Numbered from the stretch's first letter, positions 26,091 through 42,740 are shown. The stretch: DNA of 64,000 nucleotides from Corticium candelabrum (GCF_963422355.1 NC_085089.1:7928552-7992551); one strand, 5' to 3'. Notes: generated by a model not told the origin, from the letters alone. A program made the numbers and translations.

Positions 26091-29000
26091 AACCATATTT
26101 TATCTTTGCCCTCGGTCGTTCCTTCTCTATAGCTGCCAACGTAAGCTTGATACATGCAGACAATACTTGAGCCTGCCATACACAAAATCACACAATTTCA
26201 GTATATTCTATTCGTTTTTCTATCTAAAGTGTTTATGATACCATTTATTTCACTTCTAACACACAAATTGTCGCACACTAACCCTGACAAATGTTAATTT
26301 CTAGTTGAGAAATCTCATACATCTGGATCTGAATCACTAATACTGAATCACTAGCCAAACGTATAGATTTTGGAAATTATTTGACCTGTTGTCCCTAAAT
26401 AGCTTGAATAATGGCTGGAATAGCCAATTACATAATTTCTAATGCCAATATGCCATCTGATCCAGGTGTGAATCTAGTGTTCAATTTCCTTAATGCCAGT
26501 TAATATTAATAGAGTTCAACTGGCAAGAATCATCCTATGAAACTTTATCAATAAGGTTTTGTAAGGTCCATTCTACACCTATTAAAGTCATTAATAATGG
26601 CTTCGTAGTCGCTCTAAGCTTGCTTGCCGTGTAGATATTGCTGCTAAACATCCGGAAAATGAATTACACCCCTAGGGACCTTGGTGCCTGGGCACGTCAG
26701 GCCTTATGGTAGGTCCACGCCTGATCTGATCAACAAAAATGATTTCAGCACATTACCTAGACATCCACCTACCAATCATAAAAATATGTATACTGACTGC
26801 TATATTAGACTCCTGTAGCTATAATTCATCTGGTAAATAAATTAGAAAGTATACTATAGTTGGTGTAAGTCTAAATTTGTACATATTTGTTGACAACGAT
26901 GATGTACATCTCAGGAAGAAATTCTACTGGTTAAACAAATCGCTAATCTAATCTAAATCTTCACACACTTACACACATCACATGCGTCTATTATAATTCC
27001 TATTTTTCATTCTCTTGCATTTAGAGTCGTGACAAGTGTACCTCTGATGAACACCACTGTAGCACCAAAGGAAGAACATGACAGAGATCAATCTGCAAAT
27101 TAATTGCGGGTTCCCAATCCAATTCATATAACACATGAAGAGATGTTTGTCTGACACTGGTGTCAACACCCTAAATACATTTATTGATTAATATTACATG
27201 AATATACCTTGTGATGTATACACACCTACATACACACACACACACACACACACGCACAATAATGTTTTCATTTTCCATTTTCACAAATGTATACGCACAC
27301 ATATCTATCACCATCCTGAATGCAATTACACAGGTAGAAAGTAAAGTAACGACCATCAATGTATATTGTATGAAACATATTGAAGAGGTTTAGCAAAAAT
27401 TCAGAAAGACTCTGCTTGCAAAGATATTGCCAAAATTCACATGCTCTACAGATAAGACTGAGACTACAAAGGCTGGCACTGACACTGACGTTGGAGTAGG
27501 ATTCAGTTCCATTTCAGCATAAGCATCAGCGTCAAGTCAGCACCATATTGTGAACCACCAGGCTTAATTAACACATTTCAATTGAAGATAAATAAAGTGT
27601 AATCTGCAGAGATTGCTCTACGTGTGTGAGTGCAAAAGATAGTATGAAAATAATAAAACTATATCAATGGTGACACAACACACAAAGCGATATCCACAAA
27701 CATTTACTACTAGTACAGACAAACAACACTAGCTGTACAACTCTTTGAACATATTTTCAAACGCTGATCAGCGTCACTAAAACTGCTGTAAACTGCTGAA
27801 TGCAACGGCTAACGTTTATTCACACTTCCAACCTGTACGTAAGACAGCAATTGTAACAGAGACTGAAAAGCATTAAGAAACTTCTCCATTAAAACAGGTG
27901 TCCATTCTCCCCTTCCATTCTGCAAAAGATACCTTAACATTGAAAACAAAGCAATCACAAATCTAGTATTAAATAAATAACTGATATCTCATACGAGAAA
28001 TCATAAAGCATCCACCGGCCGCGTCTGAAAAAGTGAAATGGAAGTTTTGGAAGAGACAGCTTCTTGCTATGCCCTAGAACAAAAGTTACCACACAAACCA
28101 TCAAACAATTAGCTCATAAACTATGTAAGAAGCAAGCAAAACTTCGTAATTAAATAAAATAATGTTGTAACTACACAACACAATTCAACAAATGCTAATT
28201 CTCACTAAGTTACACTATTAAAACTGAAGCTACTAGATTCTAGAAGTCTGAAGATGTTAAACACAAAATGTTATCACTCAAAGCCTCTACACACAATTTT
28301 CAAATGACCAGACCAACGTGTTTCTTTCTACTGTGTAGCAGTCCTAAAATTCACTAAAGCCTGCATCTGTTATAGTGTATTACCAATATAATGCAAAGAT
28401 GCAGCAGCTTTTTATACAACATTTGTAAACAACTGGCAGTCTGCCATCCATAATACCTTCATATAGCCGAAAAACAAGCATATCATCAACACAAATAATT
28501 TCTAATTAGGAAGAATTCCATAGATACTATGAATGTTAACTACCTTCCCCATTGATACTGTTGCACATCATGAAACTAGCAACTGAATACTATACAAGCC
28601 ACAATTCTCACCTTGTTTCTCTACGTTCACATAAGAAATGTACACATCCAGTACACGCTTTAGAGCGTCGTGTTCAACCACCAACATCTGAGCCTGTAAT
28701 ACGAACCTTCAATGCCACCATGAAAAGAAACTAACTATCACTATTATACATACAATGGATGGAGTGGTAAACAGCTGCACTGAAATTGATATCACCTAAT
28801 CATAATAACAACACTTAAATCCAACATGACAATTACTAAATCACACATGATGACATACAGAAATGGCATGTTCGTGATCGTCATGAAGAAATTGATCATG
28901 CAGTTCATGGTACCACTATAGCAATATGATACATTATACAAAATCGTGGCACAGATCAATTAAGTTCATAAAATTACCTTCACATACTCCACACTCAACA

Positions 29001-32000
29001 TCTTTTTACACAATGGGTCAAATAACATTCTAAGACAGACAACAGAAACTGATGCAACAGCAACTAGTGAATAAAAAGTCGACTGTAGTCCATAGTCATA
29101 GTATCATGTTATCAATAGTTAAACTGCTCAAAGTTGGCTGATGACACACACGTGAGCCATGGTGTTTAGCGTCCTTATTGCATCCAAAATCCACACAAAA
29201 TATACTCTAAGTCAGTAGAATCTAAACCACAAAACTGTATATATCACTGTTTGTACACATACTACATGTACGTACAAGTCTGTCATTCTGTTTTAGACAC
29301 CCTAGATACCTACTACCTAGTAACAACTTGCTCACATAGTACTAAGTACCAATTATGGCTACCATTTCCATTTCATCATTACCAATACATACAAAACTCA
29401 CTGTTTAGTAAACAACTGCTGACAAGCATTTCTGGCCTCTTTCCATAGCAGAGAATCATTTAACAACACTTTCCCAAGTATCGAAATTGATTCTACACGA
29501 TCTGCTGGACACTTCAGTGCAACTTCACAAAATAGGTTACGCAAGGCAGCTAACAAATCAGACAAGACACATTAATTAACCACCAAACATAAACAAATTA
29601 CAGTATCAGTAAGAATTCAGTTAGTAAATGGTATGACAATGCCAACCACATACAGTATTTACAAGCATACAACATGCCATAGCATGGATATACTGAATGT
29701 GGTTACACCTATTGAAAAAGCTACTTTGCAGAAAGTGGTGCCATTGATGTAGTGGCACAGTTTGCTTACACTCATACTGTACAGTAAATCATATTACTAT
29801 ACAACTAACAATTTAAATCTCGTCCATAAACAAAGCTAATGATCAGATCATTACATGCAAACTTATATACTTACAACACTTTGTTCCAAGTTCCTGTAAC
29901 CAAAGCAACAGTTGAATAGCACAGTTCTGATGAGCAAGCAGGAGAGCCGGAATGACTTCAACACGTAACTCGCGACCATGCTTCATTGTGCCTTTCTGCA
30001 AACAAACAAAACGTCCGAAATTACAATCGCAACCAATTGGAAATTATGAATTGTCCGAGTGCAATTGGAGCTTGAAAACAAAACCTATTCTTAGTTATCA
30101 ATTGTTGAGCCATTGATGTTACTTAATTAAAGCATTCACATGCTATTGCACACAGCCTTAAAGATAAGATTCCATGTCCTACCTAAGACATGATCTGCAC
30201 ATTATGAACAAGATCTACATGAGTGGTCACGATCAGTAGCAGAATGAAACATAAGACTGCTTCCAACATAACAGCATCAGTGGAATGCACGAGAAGACTT
30301 ATCATTAAAAGTGCATAAAGTGTCCGTCTGCAGGCTTGTATAAATGCATAAAGTAGCACAAGCAAACACGATATAGAAATAAGTCAAGCCATAGAAAACC
30401 ACAACCATAACAACAGCAAAGTCCCATTAACAAATAAGGACAGATGTCTTAATTAAGTTTGCAAATAAAGCAGAACTCAGACACGGAAGCCCTACAAGAT
30501 CAACAATGTTGTACTCTCACCTTCCACCCAAGGATGACTCACCACACTCAAACACTCTACTACAAAGATAGAATTCGGCTGCTACATTAATATCAAATTG
30601 ATCAACTCATTCAAGACTAAGAGTGTTTACACCGACATCTAGACTAACCATAATTAGGCCAACATTAGCACAAGCGTGTTCACACCACTAACTATGATTA
30701 GTAAGTCACATGGGCATGTGAGTGTGATTAGTCTCTACAGTTTGCCTTGACCAATCCATTGCTTTAGGTTTTAAAGAGGAAAACACTTAGTTTGCTTTCT
30801 CTGGCAGCTCCTTCAGGGACGGCAGGAAGTTGTCACATGTAAAGGAACGCATGTAGTATACGTCTGCCTGCGCTTCCGTATACATCACCATGTTGCTGCT
30901 GCGTTTGTATGCTTAAACATACAACACCACATCAGAAACATTGGCGGCATGCTCTTCTTGTATACTACCTCACGTGCCAAAGTCACGTGCAACCACTAAG
31001 GCCACTAATGTGGTTGCAATACTACTCTTTACAGGGTTAGAACAGCATTAGAATGGCGTTACACTAATCATGATTAGGACTGGTGTGAACACGCTCTAAG
31101 TTGACATAAATTAGTAAACATAATTAATTAATAATTAGCATCAGCCTCAGCAGTCAACATACCATGACTTCTGCTTGCACTTTCTTGCACTTTAATTTGG
31201 TCGACACAAAGATGGGAGTTCGTCCCTGTAAACAACGTCAACGAACTCAGTAGTGTACATGTAGCATTCAAGTTCATTAGATCAAATAGAACCCACCACA
31301 CGATCGACCTCTGTGGCCAACTGTAGAGCTTGCACAGACGAAAGATCGAGTACTTTGCATAGTTTGTGTACGACCTAGAAAGGGAAACCATCTCCATACA
31401 GTTAGTACATATTCATTACATCTGTAAACTCTTTAGTTATTATTAAATTTTTATTTAATTACGTAATTATACTGGTAATCATGTGCCAATCAAACTTTTG
31501 AAGCTAGCTACTCTGGCTGTTATATTCGTTAGACATCCCTCCCGTTCTTACCTCATCAAACGAGTGAACTTCATCGTTTACCATTACTGCAACGTAACAG
31601 TCATTCATATCTCTATGTATACACCATAAAACCTTAATTTCTATCCCTCGAACTTTACGACCAACATGCTGACTAACTTTTCTGCAAGATCCAAAGGAAG
31701 AGAGTCCGTTGGTTTCCAAGAAAGTACATCTATAGCATAACGCATGCATTGCTCTGCCACACCATACGCTCGAATCGACATATCACTGGGTAACACTAAA
31801 TTGTTCTGTACAACAAAAAGACTGAGCAACACCTAGATATTAAATCCGGTATGGGCTAGTTATTTCAAGCTCAATTTGAGTGACCAAACTGGCAGAGTGC
31901 AAGAAAAGATTGCAAGACCAACATCATGACATAAAGTCAGGCAAGTAAACAAAAAGTAGATTAATAGAGAAATACGTGTGGGGACACAGGGTGATACGCA

Positions 32001-32823
32001 AGTGATTAATTAACTTACTGGTGGGCTGATCACTGGCTGATGTATTTCGCACCATCCAAAGTCTTTCCATGCCTCTGCATCTCCACAATCACAGACGCCA
32101 CCGCCACCAGCTGTGTGCAGCTAAGACAGGAAGAAACACACTCATAATAAAATCATCACCAAACTACTGTGTATATCTGCCTTATATCTGTGTTTTCGGT
32201 GTGAACTCTTTTGAAAACACTCTGAACACAAGACACACGTTGCATCGTTACCACAGTCCCTAAAGAGAAAGTGAAACCTTTGCATAAAGATTAAGAAATC
32301 TTACAATTCCAGCCAAGTCAGTGACATGAGTCATGCACAAGGAAATACAGCACAGCTCAACACACACTTAGGCATAACGTAGTTGAGAAGTATCAGATCA
32401 TCCTACAAGCATCATCCAAAAATGAATGACTCATGCTGCGATGTCTGAGCTGCTCCGATTTTCAGACTGGCAACGCTTCACGAGAACATTGTCAATTTAC
32501 CTGCACGTATAGACGGGTTCTCCATACTTCAGCGTTCGCCCACAGACGCTGGGTGGAGCTTCACTGCTTCGGATATGTTCGACGCGCTCAGCAGGGTCTC
32601 CAGCGCATATAAACCAGTCTAGAGAGTCGATGACTTGGTGTCTCAAAACTGCGGCACATAGGTTTACATCGTGGGGATCGCAGCGGTCGCCCAATGATTT
32701 CTCGCGAAGCAGAGACTGAACAGTTGACGAGACGTGCTGTCGAACTAGACACTCCACTGATTGGGGACCTTCTTCATTCACTCGTTTCAACCAGATTGCT
32801 AGAACTTCACTGTGTGTAGACAT
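16301..32823 (-). CDS. UBR1/UBR2: UBR1/UBR2-type N-recognin E3 ubiquitin ligase
   Basis: Large multi-exon RING-type E3 of the N-degron pathway. Exon 1 (32,501-32,823, ATG in MSTHSEVLA) ends in [15 protein letters not shown], the start of the UBR box. The box continues at about 32,160-32,260 ([15 protein letters not shown]) and 32,040-32,125 ([21 protein letters not shown]). An N-domain-like piece is at 31,540-31,600 ([17 protein letters not shown]). Middle exons include 23,600-23,740 ([15 protein letters not shown]), 23,040-23,150 and a charged helical exon at 20,816-21,246 with [14 protein letters not shown]. The RING-H2 is split over 20,290-20,520 (CILCQEEQ), 20,080-20,210 ([12 protein letters not shown]) and 19,440-19,800 ([11 protein letters not shown]). 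C-terminal domain: 16,970-17,200 ([20 protein letters not shown]), 16,500-16,620 ([20 protein letters not shown]) and the last exon ending DIPWAHT (TGA region near 16,301). Introns carry SINEs, MITEs and microsatellites. UBR1 and UBR2 cannot be separated by eye. Confidence 0.95.
19252..19341. repeat. (CA)n microsatellite
   Basis: About 88 bp of nearly pure CA in a UBR intron. Confidence 0.95.
21665..21792. repeat. Two (CAGA)n tetranucleotide arrays
   Basis: CAGA arrays at about 21,665-21,690 and 21,758-21,792. A related CTGT array lies at 20,059-20,080. All are in UBR introns. Confidence 0.9.
22425..22640. repeat. 16-bp minisatellite
   Basis: Tandem copies of the unit ACAGACAGCCACACGA (variants ACAA and ACGGACAACGG), 12-13 units in a UBR intron. 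It opens all three minus frames as Cys/Val/Leu/Trp-rich nonsense. Confidence 0.92.
25310..25720 (-). mobile_element. tRNA-derived SINE
   Basis: On the minus strand the head near 25,715 has an A-box-like TGGCTCAATTG and a B-box-like GGTTCAAGTC, followed by a body with TTTCCTTGGGCAAGAAACTC, a motif common in invertebrate SINEs. It is flanked on both sides by CA arrays. Head-to-tail orientation is opposite to the plus strand. Confidence 0.7.
25723..25764. repeat. (CA)n microsatellite
   Basis: About 42 bp of pure CA, next to the SINE head. Confidence 0.9.
26039..26089. repeat. (TA)n microsatellite
   Basis: About 25 TA units in a UBR intron. Confidence 0.95.
30617..31100. mobile_element. Non-autonomous inverted-repeat element in UBR intron
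   Basis: The left end reads CTAAGAGTGTTTACACC; the right end, reverse-complemented, reads CTTAGAGCGTGTTCACACC. Both ends then carry TAATC/TAATTAG blocks. About 480 bp between ends and no coding capacity. The superfamily is not determined, and I see no clear target duplication. Confidence 0.55.
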
Positions 32824-32903
32824 GGCAAAAAAGTACCGAAGCCGGTCGTTCACCAAGAGTCAGTATAACTGATGAGTCACGTTACCCTGCGTGCCATGTA
32901 TTA

Positions 32904-34192
32904 ATCCGGGAGCTGTGCGCCCAACTGCGCGTAACTGCGCACCTATCTGCGCGTAATTGCGCGCCCATCTGCGCGTAAGTTAAGTGCGCGACCGTACGTA
33001 ATGCAGGGTGCAGGGACAGTTGAAGAGGATCGTCTCACCCAAGAAATTTTAGCTAACTTCTGTAAAGGAGAAGATTTGACGCACTATGACACCCTACATC
33101 TACGTAAATGTGAACCCATTTTGCAACAATTCGTCAGTGCTTGCCTTCAGAACGACAAAACAAGTTGTATGGCAGATCACTGTAGAAGAATTGTTCAGGA
33201 ACTGGTCGTTTGTATGATGGCTCCTTCACGAAAACACAAAGCAGAACACAGAAAGACGCTACCCACCACCTCAAGTTACTAACCTGTTTGAGGACTATGC
33301 ATTCTTTCCTAATTTCTCTCAGTGCAGAGGGTAGTTGTATTGGCAGTTGTGTAGTGGGTCATTGGTAATGCTGTGTTTTATGTTTAGTATTCCTAAATTT
33401 CAAGTTGATGTTTACTGGGGATGTAAAACAACAATTTGTCACAAAAAGAAGAAAGGACACCGTTCTCTGTCTTCCGGCATATTAGCTACATATTGCCCTC
33501 ATGGAATATCATACGTGTTTGAAGTGTTGCAAAATGTTGAGTCACCAAGAATACCATTTTAAATGATGCTGTCTCGGTTCAAAGAGCCTCCACAATATAT
33601 TCTTTATGACAACGCTTATAACTTACATGAGTATGTGCTGAACAGGTAATTATTAATTAATACGTACAGACTGAGAAGATGAACATATTGTATTTGACTT
33701 GTTTTTAGAGAACCAAGGCTATTTCAAAATTCAATATTCCTTGTTGATCGGTTTCATTGGTCTAGCCACTCAAGGTGAGGTTGATAAAGATGAGCCATTG
33801 TGTGTCACTGTACAATATACTGAAGTACTGTAATTTAGAGTTGTTCAGATATGGCTACTGTGTCGACAGTTACAAGAACAAAGTTTTGGAGAGTCTGAAC
33901 ACAGCAGTCATGAACAGGACATTCAGGACTAATCCGTTTGAAAAGCCAACTTTCATATGAAACAAGCTAATTTTATTAGCCATGTAGTTTTGCTAACGTT
34001 TTTGGCATTTAAAAAATAGAAGCAGAAAGTAATAGAGTTGTTCATCTTCTGTTTGATCTCCAGCTGAGTACATTTTGGTAAAATCGATACACAGTTTTCT
34101 CAAAGAAAATTAATGAAGCTCATCTCAGTTATTGCGCAGTTACGCGCAGTTGGGTGCGCACTTATGCGCAGATAAGCGGGCAGGTCCCGGAT
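32904..34192 (+). mobile_element. KDZ-type DNA transposon remnant with GC-rich inverted repeats
   Basis: Both ends read ATCCGGGA when oriented inward, followed by repeated CTGCGCGTAA-type motifs (left 32,904-32,990; right 34,130-34,192). Both ends share CCAACTGCGCGTAACTGCGC. Inside is a broken transposase frame of the Kyakuja-Dileera-Zisupton type. The element sits about 80 bp upstream of the UBR start codon, on the opposite strand. Confidence 0.7.
33001..33960 (+). pseudogene. Decayed KDZ-superfamily transposase
   Basis: Pieces in different frames: 33,001-33,282 (starts MQGAGTVEEDRLTQE); a shifted continuation with a stop near 33,335; 33,335-33,562 (WGCKTTICHKKKKGH, ATYCPHGISYVFEVLQ); and a piece from 33,564 with YILYDNAYNLHEYVLNREP, FLVDRFHWSSHSR and, after a frame change, YGYCVDSYK. 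DNAxxL, R.P.LF and VDRFHW..H are typical of KDZ transposases. An intron-like GT...AG lies between about 33,646 and 33,708. Frameshifts and stops make it non-functional. Confidence 0.65.
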
Positions 34193-34321
34193 AAAAACTA
34201 CGTGCTCGATGGATAGGTTGATATCAATGTAATAAATCGGCAAAACGTGAACCGTGGCTCCGAATTTTCCATGACTGTACTGTACTACTAAATAATTTTA
34301 GGAGTAGACACGCGCGCGCGT

Positions 34322-34363
34322 ACACACACACACACACGCACGCACGCACGCATACACACACGC

Positions 34364-34409
<46 letters not shown>
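34322..34409. repeat. (CA)n microsatellite with CG variants
   Basis: About 88 bp, preceded by an alternating CG run (CGCGCGCG). It lies between the two transposon remnants. Confidence 0.92.
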
Positions 34410-34411
<2 letters not shown>

Positions 34412-34489
34412 AGTCTCGCGCAGCCAGACCCTCTCCCGCGTAGCTAGCTACACCAGAGCCATATATATATATATGGCTGTGAGCTACAC

Positions 34490-35055
34490 GCTAGCCTCGT
34501 ACCCAGGCCCTCTTGCGCGCCCGGAGAAGAGGGCCTGGTTTTGATATGGTGTTGCACTACGCTCTAGGCAAGCTTAAGCTGTGTAATGTAGAGCTGAAGG
34601 AGCAGCAGCGTGTTGTCGTAGAGCACATCTACAACGGAAACGACGTCTACAGCTGGCTTCCTACAGGATACGGTAAATCGCTGTGCTATCAACATGCACC
34701 GTATAGGATTGACTGTAAGCTAGAGAAATGTGGTGAAGAAGATTGTGGATATGTCGTCATTGTCGCGATCGTGTTTCCTATAGTATTGCTGATGATAGAA
34801 CAAGTCAAAGATTACGCGAACGCGGAGTTTCACTTGACCTTGGGTCTAGATCTAGGGCTTCATCACTACTGAACACGGAAGCTGTTCCACTGTAGATTGC
34901 GCGCGACATTATCGGCTCGAGATTCTAAACAACGTCGGTTCCGCATGCGTGCCTGCATTACCACGATTTCCTTCTCATTTATGCGCGCATGCGAATACAA
35001 CGTGTACCAGGCCCTCTTCTCCGGGCGCGCAAGAGGGCCTGGGTACGAGGCTAGC
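34490..35055. mobile_element. 566-bp element with perfect 50-bp inverted repeats and RecQ fragment
   Basis: 34,490-34,539 and 35,006-35,055 are exact reverse complements over 50 bp (inner end ACCAGGCCCT, outer end GCTAGCCTCG). Each arm contains its own inverted repeat (AGGCCCTCTT ... AAGAGGGCCT), so each end can fold. Direct TACAC flanks lie at 34,485-34,489 and 35,056-35,060, a likely 5-bp target duplication. Between the arms is a helicase gene fragment. The element ends 97 bp before the C6orf120-like start codon. Confidence 0.85.
34546..34872 (+). pseudogene. RecQ-type helicase N-terminal fragment
   Basis: An open frame of 108 codons with the start of a RecQ helicase core: LKEQQRVVVEHIY (Q-motif area) and SWLPTGYGKSLCYQ (Walker A, GKS), followed by a hydrophobic strand and IEQVKDYAN. 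It stops before the DEAH box, so it cannot be an active helicase. It lies entirely between the inverted repeats of the 566-bp element, so it is element cargo or the relic of an autonomous element. Confidence 0.75.
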
Positions 35056-35152
35056 TACACGCCTGCCTTGGACCCCTAGGCCCTGCGCAGGCTTTGCCGA
35101 TACGGAGCTCTTGTCGTTTCTTGTTGTCGACGTTGTTGTTCGACTCTAAGGG

Positions 35153-35683
35153 ATGTTGTATCAGTTTCATCGAAAGCAAACGAGACAGTTGATGCTGTGG
35201 CTGACTGTTGAACTTCTTTGTTTGAGTCAGTGCAAATTTGTAGCTGCGACGGACCGTATTTTGCAGACTGTTCACGGCCATGTCAACGCGCGAAACTTTA
35301 CTTACTACCGCCTGACACTTGGTAGGAAGTTCACAATTGTGTTGGACAGCCTCGAAGGAGACGCGGATCTCTACGTTTCTGAGGGCAACAGACAGCCGCA
35401 CTATCGAGACCTCGACTACAACATGAGTTCAAACACATGTGGTCGCGAGTTGATTGTCATCTCACACAAGCTAAAGCGGCCGATAGTAGCAGGCGTGATA
35501 GGACACGAACAGTATCCGGAGTCAAAATTCTTGATGACTGTTGTTGATGGAGAGCTTAGTTATGACGATGCGGCCAAGATTTCTCCTGAAGATTATAATA
35601 AGTCACAACCTGATGGGAAAGAGAACACAGCCTGGAACATTTTATCTTTACTACTGAAATTGATACTTGAAGTTTTGCTCTAA
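35153..35683 (+). CDS. C6orf120: C6orf120 homologue (UPF0669 family)
   Basis: Single-exon frame of 176 aa. A hydrophobic N-terminus (LMLWLTVELLCLSQ) gives a signal peptide, then LQTVHGHVNARNFTYYRLTL, LEGDADLYVSEG, TCGRELIVISH, RPIVAGVIGHE and a hydrophobic amphipathic C-terminus (WNILSLLLKLILEVLL). This matches human C6orf120 in order, spacing and length (about 190 aa). The family is secreted; its molecular role is poorly known. NFT and MSS give possible N-glycosylation sites. It is convergent with the rhomboid gene (127 bp between stop codons). Confidence 0.93.
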   Translation: MLYQFHRKQTRQLMLWLTVELLCLSQCKFVAATDRILQTVHGHVNARNFTYYRLTLGRKFTIVLDSLEGDADLYVSEGNRQPHYRDLDYNMSSNTCGRELIVISHKLKRPIVAGVIGHEQYPESKFLMTVVDGELSYDDAAKISPEDYNKSQPDGKENTAWNILSLLLKLILEVLL

Positions 35684-35810
35684 TGAACATATCTAGACCA
35701 TAGTTTGCGCTGAGACGTAATGGCAGTAATGTTTTCTACTGTACAGTTGGCACACTCTGCTGTGTTGTTGTAGAAAAATAATATAGTTATGGTATCCTGT
35801 ATTCTACTTT

Positions 35811-40736
<4,926 letters not shown>

Positions 40737-41736
40737 CACAACTTGAAGACAGTCCAGCCAGTTAGGCACCGCCTACTACTTGTAACCATGCCCACTATTT
40801 AATATCCAATTAAATACACACCCTTTCAGGCTTTTGTGAGCGCCATCTTAAGTTTAATGTAAGATGCAAAAGAGCTCGATAGAGTGAAGAATGACTGGTG
40901 TGCAACGATAGACATAAAATGTTGTCTTGCCAACACTCTGCACCTCTAAGACCCTGCCCTATTGTCCGTCTCATTGCAAAATATTTACACAGAAATTGCA
41001 TAACATTCTAACACAGAAACTTGATTTGTAACACTGGTATGCCAAATCAACATTAGCATGTGCAAAATATGTATACACAATTTGATATTGTCAAAGTCTG
41101 CTTTTACACCAATGGCACCAATGGTTCTGATATGAAAATAAATTTGAATTCTTAATTAAATTTGAAACTATTAACTATTTGTAAGTCATTCAACCAAGCC
41201 TACTACGACTGATACTTGTGGAACCATCTGAGTAATACAAAATGTTAGTGTTGTGGCTCAAAATTGCATCCACAGCTGTACGAATAACAAACCTGTAGCA
41301 TATCATACATGACAAACAAGATGCTCAACCAGAGGACTGCATAACATCGTATTGCAGCTGTACAAGTTCTGTTGGTTATGAGCAGTGAAGTTTATCGCAC
41401 ACTATTATAAACACGGAATTCCAATGTCAAGCAGGTTCAGACTAAAGGAACAGAAAGCAGCAGAGTGAAGTACTGCATCTACACTAGAGTGATTCACTAT
41501 TACTAAAGCACAATAGTTGACAACAGTCATGACTATGTGAAAGAAAACACTTATACAACAAATACGAGTACAGTGCTAACTCACCACATAAGGTCAACTA
41601 CCAATCTTCCAAATTACCAAATTTCTAGCTGCACTAAAGTTTCATGATAAATCAATCAAGGTCATCATCTTGTAACTACACAACACATCAACACATACAT
41701 AAGACAGCACATTGTACCCTACAAGATACAAAAACA
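40737..41736. other. Intergenic between TOMM20 3' end and rhomboid 5' end
   Basis: No coding signal. A GCGCCATCTTAAG sequence near 40,848 resembles a reverse YY1 site (AAGATGGCGC) and could belong to the rhomboid promoter. Confidence 0.4.
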
Positions 41737-42189
41737 CTATAATGCTGCCATTCTAACCTGGGCACCCTGTCCACTTGATTTAGTAGATACAACTGTAGGG
41801 AGCCGCTGCACAAGCATCTGGAAGACATCGGGAGGAAGAGCTTGCTGGTACATTTGTAATAACTGTGTGGGATTTCCTGCAACTTTGAGAGCTGCCAGGA
41901 GGTGCTCGACGCAACCTTCCATATCACCAGATGCAAGAGCTTCTTCTCCCAGTTGAACTTCATTCAGAAAGAATTCCTGTGCAGCAGAGGCAGCATCGCC
42001 TGCTTTGGCATGCTGCAGCAAAGTAGCATGCAATTTCATCAATACTATGCCAAAATCATTTAGATTACTACTAAAACAAGATACTAGAAAAAGACTACTG
42101 TAGGAGCTATTAATTAAGATGACTATAACTCTTAAAATGGCAGCCTCTACACAGTCACCAACAAATATTTTTATCAACTAGACTCCCAA

Positions 42190-42260
<71 letters not shown>

Positions 42261-42694
42261 TGTGTGTGCATGTATACGTAGATGAAGTGTTTATAGTTTT
42301 GGTAAGTAAGGAAATCATTCATTCATTCAATTAAACAAATATGTTTTGCATCTAAAGTTTCAGTGTTACTTAATTAATTATTAAATTGAACAATATTAAT
42401 GCGACTGCAAACTTATTTGGCAACCAGCAAAAAATGCGATCACCTTAGCCTTTGCTTCTGATTTTGCATTTTCCTCTTTAATTTGTTTTCTCTCTAAACA
42501 CAGTATAGTGTAACGAAAAAAGACAAAGAAAAAAACAGCAAGTGCCCCATGTGTTGACCGTCAATGAGCCCCCACTTACTTTCCCTGAGTTTCTTTTTAA
42601 AATCAGGAGCAGTTCTTCTTTTTCTATCAAAATATATACAGTAGCCGAGAAAAGCGAGGCCACAACCACCAAGAACAGCTAATTTCAGCGCCAT
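41737..42694 (-). CDS. TOMM20: TOMM20, mitochondrial outer-membrane import receptor
   Basis: Three exons: 42,580-42,694; 42,444-42,493; 41,737-42,012 (stop TAG). Phases close on 146 aa, against 145 in human. N-terminal TM anchor then GYCIYFDRKRRTAPDFKKKL, the signature of the family. The cytosolic receptor domain has AQEFFLNEVQLGEEALASGD (TPR-like groove), LLAALKVAGNPTQLLQMYQQ and LPPDVFQMLVQRLP. Human TOMM20 recognises presequences of mitochondrial proteins; the same role is expected here. A (GT)n array at 42,195-42,265 fills the last intron. Head-to-head with MEA1. Confidence 0.97.
42195..42270. repeat. (GT)n microsatellite
   Basis: About 75 bp in the last TOMM20 intron. Confidence 0.93.
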
Positions 42695-42740
42695 CTGGAA
42701 GTAGAAAGTAGGCGTGACTGAAGAAATCTAATTGGTATCA
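42695..42740. promoter_or_regulatory. 46-bp divergent TOMM20/MEA1 promoter core
   Basis: Only 46 bp separate the two start codons. On the minus strand the TOMM20 start is embedded in CCAGATGGCGC, close to a YY1-site consensus (AAGATGGCGGC) overlapping the ATG. There is no TATA box. The transcripts must have very short leaders or overlap each other. Confidence 0.7.

Noticed and set aside
34513-34545. Earlier start for the RecQ fragment
   Set aside because: The frame there opens with TTG inside the inverted repeat; the first ATG is at 34,546.
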